Shown in pieces: positions 57,958 through 64,000 of a DNA stretch of 64,000 nt (position 1 is its first letter; the number at the start of each line of letters is the position of its first letter). Under the pieces are notes generated by a model. It did not search any database, was not told where the DNA came from, and saw nothing but the letters and a program-made list of their open reading frames with translations. The DNA lies in the NCBI GenBank assembly GCA_963847595.1, contig CAWKAJ010000001.1:310001-374000 (forward strand), in the 5' to 3' direction. The DNA comes from JACWAE01 sp963847595 (GTDB taxonomy: Bacteria > Chloroflexota > Dehalococcoidia > SZUA-161). A program made the translations under genes and the position numbers.

Positions 57958-59415
57958 ATGTCTAAGGTAATATCGCCAAGTAAGAGGCGGCAGGCCTTAC
58001 GTCTCTACATGCAGGGCTTCTCTTACGACCAGATTGCCGCAAAAACGGAGCTATCAGCAGGAACTGTGGCCAACATCGCTAGTGAGGCGAAACAGGGGGA
58101 ATTCCCGGAACTGAATGAGGTTCGTGAACAGATAGACGGTCTCCGTGAGCTCTCTGTTGAACTGAGAAAAAACGATCTCAAGGTTTCTCAGTCCTTCCTC
58201 GGCTTGTCCTTCTATGAAAGGATTAGCAAATTGGGGATAGAGCCGCAAGTGTTGGACAGCTGGATTAAGATGTGCCATGCGATTTCGTCTCCGGACTACC
58301 CCATAGAAGAGTTCATGGCAGCGGCGCTGCGGCTCAAGGAACTGGAGCGGCAGAAGGGCATGACCTATGAGGCGCTGGTTGAGGATTACGAGGCGAAGAC
58401 GAAGGCTTTGAGCGCGATCGAATCAAGCACCGGCCAGCTGGAAATAAGCCGTGAAACCCTTATCAAGGAAGTTCACAACCTCGGCGAGCAAAAAAGCTCT
58501 CTGGAGACAGCGGTTAGAGAACTCGACACCGAGAAGAAGTCTCTTTCTCAGAGGGTGAAGAGGTGGAAACAGGAAGAGGAGGAACTGAAAAATGCGGAAT
58601 CTGAACTTCAGGAGAGGCGCAAAGCGCTTCAACTACAGTATCAGCAGCTGGAAAACAGAGCTGCAGCCCTGAGGGAAGAGATAGGTGAAAGGGAGAGCAC
58701 ATTAAACAGCCTTCGATCATTGGGCTTCGGTGAAGGAGAACTGCTGAGACTGAAGGATAAGCTGGAAGAGTTGGCTGCCAATAGTGGTATGAAACCGGTG
58801 GAACTTAGGGAGAGCCTATTCCTGGATCTGGAGAGCTACACGGATGTTTTAAGCTTCAGGAATGAAAAAAGGCAGTTGACCCAGGCGGTGAAGGGGCTGA
58901 GGGAGCAGAAGCAAACGCTGGAGGCAGAAAACAAGAATTTGCAGGAGGGGATGAGAGAGTCACGAAAAGCATTCAATGAAGCTGTCCAGCACATCAAGAG
59001 CCAGGGGAAAGAAATAGTGTCGAGTATGGACAATCGGCTTGGCCAAGCCGGAGGCACGCTTAATAAGTCCGTATCACAGGCTGCATCGAGACTCAATGAA
59101 TTTCAGGCGAACGTCGAATCTGCGGGGCAGAACGTAAGGACCATAGTGCAGAGGGCAGCAGCTGAGGCAATTGAATACGGGAAGGCCATGGGGAGGATGG
59201 AAAAGGTTGTCGGTGAGAGGGAGGAGTTGGCAAAGCTGTTTGGGATATTAGGAGACGTTTCTTCCATCCCTAAAGACCTCGCTGTTAAGGCGCCACTGGT
59301 ATTTCTGGGCAAGTTTCGCGAGTGGGTTGAAAAGACTCACGGCCTGAAGGACGAGAGCAAAGCGCTCTCAATAGTCGATGCATTGGTGAACTTGCTCAGG
59401 CAGGAGGCAGCATGA
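57958..59415 (+). CDS. Long coiled-coil protein with N-terminal helix-turn-helix
   Basis: A 485-residue protein. Residues about 5-40 form a helix-turn-helix (SKRRQALRLYMQGFSYDQIA, then KTELSAGTVANIAS), of the kind seen in resolvases and sigma region 4. Residues about 140-260 and 300-345 are a heptad-rich coiled coil. The rest is helical with an apolipoprotein-like charge pattern. GGGGAGGTGAG precedes the ATG. The next gene starts inside its stop (ATGA). The layout suits DNA bridging or partition for a mobile element. No enzymatic motif is seen. Confidence 0.75.
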   Translation: MSKVISPSKRRQALRLYMQGFSYDQIAAKTELSAGTVANIASEAKQGEFPELNEVREQIDGLRELSVELRKNDLKVSQSFLGLSFYERISKLGIEPQVLDSWIKMCHAISSPDYPIEEFMAAALRLKELERQKGMTYEALVEDYEAKTKALSAIESSTGQLEISRETLIKEVHNLGEQKSSLETAVRELDTEKKSLSQRVKRWKQEEEELKNAESELQERRKALQLQYQQLENRAAALREEIGERESTLNSLRSLGFGEGELLRLKDKLEELAANSGMKPVELRESLFLDLESYTDVLSFRNEKRQLTQAVKGLREQKQTLEAENKNLQEGMRESRKAFNEAVQHIKSQGKEIVSSMDNRLGQAGGTLNKSVSQAASRLNEFQANVESAGQNVRTIVQRAAAEAIEYGKAMGRMEKVVGEREELAKLFGILGDVSSIPKDLAVKAPLVFLGKFREWVEKTHGLKDESKALSIVDALVNLLRQEAA

Positions 59416-59984
59416 AGCCGGATGAATTCAAATCCAGGGCAAACGCAGTGGCCGACAAAATGAAGGAGGGATTCGAGAATTTCGATGCGGCGTTGCGAGA
59501 GGAGAGGAGGAGATACTGGCTCCTGCTTGTGGACGAGTATGAGAAAACAGTAGAACACCGGCAGGAGGCGCACAGAAGGCAGGAGCCGAATCTCTATCAG
59601 GCCGGAATGGGCCTTGGGTTCACGCTATTTGGGGAGATCGTAAAGCTGGCAGCGAAAAGCAATATGGCCGGCTATCCTTTCACCAAATTCGGCGACAACC
59701 TTTCCAAAGGCAAAGAACTGGTAATCGCGGTAAGTCCTGCCGAGGGAATCTCTATGCTTGGTGACTTCGAAATGCTTGAGCTTCCCACAGGAGAATGGCG
59801 GAAGCAGGACGAAAAGGGGAGGCTCCTACTCACCCCTGCTGAGTTCCAACTCAGAATCCAGGACTTAAAAAGCAACCTCGCAAGCATGGAGGAGCCATAT
59901 CCCCTACCTATCGAGATGAAGCAGGCTGCAACTGCGCTGCCGGGCCCCCCCACACTAGCCAAATCTGATCCGGGCTGCACATAA
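59412..59984 (+). CDS. Hypothetical partner of the coiled-coil protein
   Basis: A 190-residue protein overlapping the preceding stop by ATGA, so the two are coupled. The first 65 residues are highly charged helices (DEFKSRANAVADKMKEGFEN region). A short Gly-rich hydrophobic part (AGMGLGFTLFGEIVKLAA) follows, and the tail is Pro-rich. Not recognised. Confidence 0.7.
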   Translation: MKPDEFKSRANAVADKMKEGFENFDAALREERRRYWLLLVDEYEKTVEHRQEAHRRQEPNLYQAGMGLGFTLFGEIVKLAAKSNMAGYPFTKFGDNLSKGKELVIAVSPAEGISMLGDFEMLELPTGEWRKQDEKGRLLLTPAEFQLRIQDLKSNLASMEEPYPLPIEMKQAATALPGPPTLAKSDPGCT

Positions 59985-60100
59985 TGGACAATCGTGCAAT
60001 GCCTACTTGCCCTGTGCAGCTCCTTGTGGTATCGGCCTTCGGTTCCAGGCGCACAAGGTCTAGCTCATGAGGTAGTATAATATCAGGGGATACCTAAAAC

Positions 60101-60973
60101 ATGCCTATACCCAGTGAGAAGAGATTTATCAACAAATATATAAAAGCTATATTCCAAGACGAGCACCTAGCAAGGGGATATTTTAAAAGATTTGCTCGCG
60201 AGTATGGGCAACAAACGCCGTTCGAGAGTCTCTGTGAAATTGTAGAGTCTTTAGACCTTTACGGAGGCTATGAGATACGGCGCAAGTTAATCGAAGCTAT
60301 TCTAATAAGACCAGATGAATGCGTACTTGATATCGGACCACAGATGGGGATGGGGTGCTTTCTATTATCTGAAGTCTACAATAGGGTTCTCGTTGCCGAA
60401 CCGGATGCTACGACAGCGGGCTTGCTCAAGAACATTGCAGAATATTATCAGACGGAAGATGGCAAGAAAGCTTCAGATGTGTTGGATATTCGCCGTGCAG
60501 GAATTATTCCAGTTGGTTCGACTGATCTTGCCGTCCTTAGCAACGAAGGCCCCATTGGTCCTGGGCTGGAATACGATGCTAGAGGTGCTGCAAATATAGA
60601 AGACACCTTTGGTAGAGATTTCGCCGACAGGATTTTTTGTCACCAGATTTGTACATTGATGCCTGCAAGGCCTCGGCTATTGGTGTTGCTGAATGCATTG
60701 TCTTCATTCTGCAATGAAGGTGGAGTCATTACATGGGGTGAATACCTGTATGAGGTGGAAGGAGCAGTCCAAGAATACTGTAAATACGCTAACCTTGAAC
60801 TACGTCGGGAAAAAGAGAAGTACATTTATCAAGCAGCTGTCCTGAAGTACCCTATGAGTGAAATCAAGAGACACATAAAAGCGTTGTTGCCTGATTTTGA
60901 TGTTGCCTTTAAATATCTCTGGGGGACTGGTCATCTTTTCACAATCGCAAAGCATCGCCGTTCGCTGCAATGA
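60101..60973 (+). CDS. SAM-dependent methyltransferase-like protein
   Basis: A 290-residue protein with a class I methyltransferase outline: motif I VLDIGPQMGMGCFLL, then VLVAEPDATTAGLL ending the second strand. The remaining motifs are weak and the following 120 residues are unusual. Base composition is visibly more AT-rich than in the neighbouring core genes, which suggests acquisition by transfer. A TATAAT (60076-60081) precedes the gene, and AGGGGA lies 11 bases before the ATG. Target unknown. Confidence 0.65.
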   Translation: MPIPSEKRFINKYIKAIFQDEHLARGYFKRFAREYGQQTPFESLCEIVESLDLYGGYEIRRKLIEAILIRPDECVLDIGPQMGMGCFLLSEVYNRVLVAEPDATTAGLLKNIAEYYQTEDGKKASDVLDIRRAGIIPVGSTDLAVLSNEGPIGPGLEYDARGAANIEDTFGRDFADRIFCHQICTLMPARPRLLVLLNALSSFCNEGGVITWGEYLYEVEGAVQEYCKYANLELRREKEKYIYQAAVLKYPMSEIKRHIKALLPDFDVAFKYLWGTGHLFTIAKHRRSLQ

Positions 60974-61176
60974 TTCATGCGAAGGGTCCTCGGCACCCAG
61001 TCACTACAGCAAATGAGGATGATCATGTGTTGTTGACTTCAAAGTATACTGGAGCCGGGAGCATGGCAGGGCTTCCCCCAATATTCGCACAAAGCCGACC
61101 TGAACGTATCTGTTAGGTACGTCACAAAATAATCATTTCCTCCCAAGATACCTATTTGCTCTCTGAGCAGGCCAAG

Positions 61177-61431
61177 CTAGGGTGAGATCACTTTATGCGG
61201 GACTTTCCTACCGTCCACGAAGAGGTCGAAGGCCGTAAGAGTATTACGAAGAAAGGCATCATGCCCTTCGATTTCGAACGTGATGTCTGGTCGCGCCAGC
61301 CTGGGACCTCCCCATGATTTAACGATGGTCCCGTCAACTACAAGTTCCCCCTCGAATGTCCAGGGATTCCACCGCGCCACTACAGTGTGGCGTGTCTCTC
61401 CAACGTTTGGCGTCCACATTCTATGAGCCAT
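61177..61431 (-). CDS. Small beta-rich protein, FAIM1-like
   Basis: An 84-residue protein. HTVVARWNPWTFEGELVVDG, TFEIEGHD and FDLFVDGRKV form the strand-turn-strand repeats of the Fas-apoptotic-inhibitory-molecule-1 fold, which has bacterial members of unknown role. ATG at 61431 or the GTG three codons earlier may start translation. The assignment rests on pattern only. Confidence 0.4.
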   Translation of the reverse strand: MAHRMWTPNVGETRHTVVARWNPWTFEGELVVDGTIVKSWGGPRLARPDITFEIEGHDAFLRNTLTAFDLFVDGRKVPHKVISP

Positions 61432-61491
61432 ATGGTTCACTACCTACCCTTTGTTATCTCCTGCTCTGTCTCGTTCTTCCAGCAATTGTTC

Positions 61492-61719
61492 CTAGGTAAG
61501 CTTCTTGGTAACCATCTCGACTGGCGCAGCGAGCATCCAGGCTTTGCGTTCTTCCATTATAAGATAGAAGGCCAAAGCTTTATTACAGTCGCTACAATTG
61601 CTCTCCGCTATGCCGTTGAAATCGTCTCTGCAAGTTATCATCGTAACGCCAATCACACATTCAGGACATCTAACTATAATGTGATGCTTATCGATACAAT
61701 CGTAACTAATTACCCTCAC
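61492..61719 (-). CDS. Small protein with zinc-ribbon cysteines
   Basis: A 75-residue frame with VRCPECVIG and SNCSDCNKA, two Cys-x2-Cys knuckles typical of a zinc ribbon. GGGAGG stands at good distance from a GTG at 61719. Not recognised. An overlapping plus-strand frame of 145 codons lacks such support. Confidence 0.5.
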   Translation of the reverse strand: MRVISYDCIDKHHIIVRCPECVIGVTMITCRDDFNGIAESNCSDCNKALAFYLIMEERKAWMLAAPVEMVTKKLT

Positions 61720-61774
61720 TTTGCTCACCTCCCATTTCCAGTTGCAAACAATACTCCGCCTAGGAGGATTATAA

Positions 61775-62005
61775 CACTGTTCTCAACGGGATGGCACAGC
61801 TATAGGAAGTACAAGGAAAGTTGATACGCGGCCCTGGGGGAACGCTCAGACAAGTGACTACTTTGCCCTTGAGAACCTACCAAGCATAGTTAGAGAGTAC
61901 CGAATCCAGCAGATGACTGACTGGCAGCAGCATAACACAAGTATCACAGTGACCTGCCCCCCGGAAATGCTACCACTCACAGAGTTAGAGTTACGAGCAT
62001 TTTAG
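61775..62005 (+). pseudogene. Possible remnant of a larger gene
   Basis: A 76-codon open frame without a start codon near its beginning. It reads like real protein (SDYFALENLPSIVREYRIQQ, then a tail ending LELRAF). It may be the 3' remnant of a lost gene. Not recognised. Confidence 0.3.
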
Positions 62006-62237
62006 CTTCAGGAGCAGGCTAAACCCCAAACCCTCTACACTCAAGTAGTTAACTACAACGCCCCCCCAAAGCGCTACAATTTAAAACATTTGTATTTGCA
62101 ATACTTGGGTATGTGGCTTTATATGGTTTGCGAAATTGAGGGGCATTGCTTTGAATTTTAGAGCTTGGGAGCGGTGTTGGGCAAGTGGATGGTGTTGAGA
62201 CTGGACTATTCCATGTTGGTATGATTGCACTTTATGG
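62006..62237. other. AT-rich spacer without visible gene
   Basis: About 230 bp between the remnant and the reconstructed 3' end of the IS-split gene. I see no gene, terminator or repeat apart from a run of seven C near 62041. Confidence 0.5.
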
Positions 62238-62335
62238 CTATTTGTTACCTGGATCGTCACTAAGTAGTTTGTCTCTGTCTATCTTAGTAGCGTCGAGTGT
62301 TTTCTCGAGTTTGTGCAGATATTTTGGCAACTGAT
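62238..62335 (-). pseudogene. 3' part of the gene split by the insertion sequence
   Basis: When the element and one TGAT copy are removed, the minus-strand frame from 63536 continues without a break for 31 more codons (QLPKYLHKLEKTLDATKI, then DRDKLLSDDPGNK) to a TAG at 62240-62238. This hydrophilic tail fits the N-terminal part in composition. Confidence 0.65.
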
Positions 62336-62411
62336 TGACGTTTCCCCCGAAAACAGTAGCACCGCCATTTAGAGTCCTCCGCTATAATAAAACGAAAGAG
62401 GAGGGCTCATC

Positions 62412-62678
62412 ATGGTACGCAAGAGGTACACCGAGGAACAGATCATCGCCGTGCTCAGGGAGGCAGAGGCCGGAGCTAAAGTAACCGATCTCTGCCGTAA
62501 ATATGGGATGAGCGATGCCACCTATTACAACTGGAAAGCCAGGTATGCCGGACTGACCGTCAGTGAACTGAAAAGGTTGAAAGCCTTAGAAGAGGAAAAC
62601 CGGCGTCTCAAGCAAATCGTGGGCGAGCAAGCACTGGACATCAGAGCGCTCAAGGATCTGCTATCAAAAAACTTCTAA
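62412..62678 (+). CDS. IS3-family transposase OrfA
   Basis: An 88-residue helix-turn-helix protein (YTEEQIIAVLREAEAGAKVT, then CRKYGMSDATYYNWKARYAG) with a leucine-zipper-like tail (EEENRRLKQIVGEQALDIRALKDLL region). AGGAGGG precedes the ATG. Its last codons contain the slippery heptamer A-AAA-AAC (62666-62672), in the correct phase for a -1 shift into orfB. Confidence 0.92.
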   Translation: MVRKRYTEEQIIAVLREAEAGAKVTDLCRKYGMSDATYYNWKARYAGLTVSELKRLKALEEENRRLKQIVGEQALDIRALKDLLSKNF

Positions 62679-63499
62679 AGCCCGGGGCCAAACGCCTGGC
62701 AGTTTCCCATGCCAGGGAGAGTCTTGGGCTGAGCGAAAGGAAAGCCTGCCTGCTGGTCAATATTTCGGCTTCGGTATATCGCTATAGGCCGAAATCGGAT
62801 AGTGATGTTGCCCTGCGTCAGCGTTTACGGGAGCTGGCAGGACAGAGAAAACGGTTTGGCAGTCCCCGGCTCCACATTTTGCTGAGAAGGGAGGGGCTGG
62901 TGATTAATCACAAGCGGACAGAGAGGATCTATCATGAAGAGGGATTGGCGCTGAGGAGAAAGAGGCGTAGGAAAGGTGCTGCCGGGTTGAGGGTAATCAT
63001 GCCATCACCGCAGAGGCCAAACCAGCGCTGGTCCATGGATTTTGTTACTGACAGCATCGTCACCGGGCGGCGTTTTCGCGCCCTTGCCATCGTGGATGAC
63101 TACTCCCGGGAATGTCCCGTCATCGAGGTGGACACTTCACTGGGTGGTGCCAGAGTGGTGAGTGTGCTGGAAAGGCTAGCTGAAACGAGGGGATTGCCTA
63201 ACGTAATTACCACGGACAATGGGCCGGAATTCGCAGGGCGGGCACTCGATGAATGGGCATACTGTAAGGGCGTGAAGCTGAACTTCATCCGGCCGGGAAA
63301 GCCAATTGAGAATGCCTATGCCGAGAGCTTCATCGGCAGGCTCAGGGACGAGTGTTTGAACGAGAACTGGTTTATGAACCTGAAGCATGCCCGGGACATC
63401 ATCGAAGACTGGAGGAGGGATTACAACGAGGTCAGGCCACACAGCTCATTGCACGGTAGGGCTCCCATGGAGTATGCTGAAACAGCGGCTGGGCTCTAA
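62672..63499 (+). CDS. IS3-family transposase OrfB, made by -1 frameshift
   Basis: The frame is open from the slippery site to a TAA at 63497-63499 and has no convincing start codon of its own, so it is made as the OrfAB fusion. The N-terminal part has KRFGSPRLHILLRREGL (HTH_21-like). The catalytic DDE triad is visible: Asp in WSMDFVTD, Asp in TTDNGPEF and Glu in ENAYAESFIGRLRDEC, followed by YNEVRPHSSLHGRAPMEY. Confidence 0.92.
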   Translation, partial: LLKPGAKRLAVSHARESLGLSERKACLLVNISASVYRYRPKSDSDVALRQRLRELAGQRKRFGSPRLHILLRREGLVINHKRTERIYHEEGLALRRKRRRKGAAGLRVIMPSPQRPNQRWSMDFVTDSIVTGRRFRALAIVDDYSRECPVIEVDTSLGGARVVSVLERLAETRGLPNVITTDNGPEFAGRALDEWAYCKGVKLNFIRPGKPIENAYAESFIGRLRDECLNENWFMNLKHARDIIEDWRRDYNEVRPHSSLHGRAPMEYAETAAGL

Positions 63500-63531
63500 T
63501 AGCCGGTGATACTAATACCGGGGGAAGGTCA

Positions 63532-63869
63532 TGATCACAAAGGAAATTATGGGGCTTTGTGGGGTCGTTATCTAGGAAGCTCATGACGTCTTTACGCTCA
63601 GTACCAATCCACTGAATCGCTATTCCCAAGACTGGCATTATGTCCACGTATCTCAAATCTTCTGCAGTGAATTTGGGCTCAATCTTGAAATATTGCTGTA
63701 ACCCCAGGGCATCGATTAAGGCCTCCATCATTACCTCAGAGTTAATACTGCGCACGAGGTCGTTGTCTTTTTGTAGATTCATCGATACTCGGCATAGTTT
63801 ATCCACTACCTCGTTGTGGTAGTGGGCTAATCGACTATACTTGTACAGCAATCCCCTCTCTCTTACCAA
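63532..63869 (-). pseudogene. 5' part of an unknown gene split by the insertion sequence
   Basis: About 111 codons from a TTG at 63869 (start uncertain) to the element. The sequence is helical and well-formed (LAHYHNEVVDKLCRVSMNLQ, then MMEALIDALGLQQYFKIEP and GIAIQWIGTERKDVMSFL). The frame would rejoin the 3' part at 62335. Just upstream, near 63890, the coding impression passes to another frame, so a one-base frameshift may also be present. Family not recognised. Confidence 0.6.
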
Positions 63870-64000
63870 TGCCGTGAGATATGCTACTCTGCTTGTAGAT
63901 CCGTTCGACGGCCTTTTCTACAGCAGCCTGATTTTGCGTGGAGAATGCAATTACACAATTGGAATTGAGAGTGAACAATCTATCCCTTGCTATTGGGAAG
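63835..64000 (-). CDS. Partial open frame at the right edge
   Basis: A frame open from the window edge to a TAG at 63837-63835 that reads IAFSTQNQAAVEKAVERIYK near its middle. It looks coding and could be the 5' part of the IS-split gene, in a shifted frame, or the end of an overlapping upstream gene. Confidence 0.35.
   Translation of the reverse strand, partial: FPIARDRLFTLNSNCVIAFSTQNQAAVEKAVERIYKQSSISHGIGKREGIAVQV

Larger units (their letters stand above)
62336..63531 (+). mobile_element. IS3-family insertion sequence, IS407-type
   Basis: A 1196-bp element. The left end begins TGACGTTTCCCCCG and contains AGTAGCACC. The right end, read inward, begins TGACCTTCCCCCGG and contains AGTATCACC, so the terminal repeats are imperfect over about 27 bp. 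TGAT flanks both sides (62332-62335 and 63532-63535), a 4-bp target duplication as expected for the IS407 group. orfA and orfB are joined by a frameshift site. It appears intact and recent. Confidence 0.88.

Noticed and set aside
57731..57970. 79-codon frame just before the coiled-coil gene
   Set aside because: It runs through that gene's ribosome site and start and has no coherent protein pattern.
61387..61824. 145-codon plus-strand frame
   Set aside because: It lies over two minus-strand frames with better signals (FAIM-like pattern, zinc ribbon plus ribosome sites) and has no domain features.

Overview
The window looks like a chromosomal segment of an anaerobic bacterium, most probably a Dehalococcoidia-type member of the Chloroflexota. 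This placement is inferred from gene content, not from a marker tree. The content combines oxygen-sensitive 2-oxoacid and aldehyde:ferredoxin oxidoreductases, molybdopterin/tungstopterin cofactor genes, several radical SAM proteins, a MenA-like prenyltransferase and many GC-rich intergenic palindromes. Promoters are clearly sigma70-like (TTGACA and TATAAT variants, mostly 17-bp spacing), and some genes have almost no 5' leader. I found no rRNA, tRNA or CRISPR array.

1-10.3 kb: a truncated multi-PAS histidine kinase, then an operon for indolepyruvate:ferredoxin oxidoreductase (iorA, iorB) preceded by an F420-hydrogenase-beta-like iron-sulfur protein. Next come a small unknown gene, a hydrolytic haloalkane dehalogenase-like enzyme that shares a near-identical promoter with the ior operon, a nitrilase-family amidohydrolase, a nitroreductase-like protein and an SDR.

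10.5-24 kb: a long minus-strand catabolic region. It encodes three CrtI-like FAD enzymes, an aldehyde:ferredoxin oxidoreductase, a zinc alcohol dehydrogenase, two small unknown proteins, both subunits of a CoA-transferase and an iron-sulfur flavoprotein, followed by an IlvD-family dehydratase with its own promoter. A LuxR-type regulator lies upstream. The set suggests oxidation of a hydrophobic alcohol or aldehyde to an acid and then a CoA thioester. This is the best candidate here for an undescribed pathway.

24-53.7 kb: mostly core genes. These are a radical SAM DNA-metabolism protein, queA, rplY, fmt, a UbiA prenyltransferase, secG, gatB, pcm, a molybdenum-cofactor operon (mobA, alpha/beta hydrolase, moeA, mobB, DUF362-like), acyP, a PflA-like radical SAM protein, tgt, ctaB/cyoE, shikimate genes (aroKB fusion, a TIM-barrel isomerase-like gene, aroC, aroE), an AbrB-PIN pair, ruvX, alaS, a GT20 synthase and a DUF502 membrane protein. 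The intergenic spaces hold several families of dispersed palindromic repeats.

53.7-64 kb: an accessory region. A hicBA module sits between an intact and a decayed copy of the comM 3' end, and comM itself is cut off at its N-terminal side. Beyond it are an unknown 351-residue gene with a strong terminator, and a recombinase module in which two neighbouring reading frames each contain one in-frame TAG. There follow a HTH/coiled-coil gene pair, a methyltransferase-like gene, small unknown genes and an IS3-family (IS407-type) element. That element has recognisable ends and a TGAT target duplication, and it splits a gene that can be rejoined in frame.
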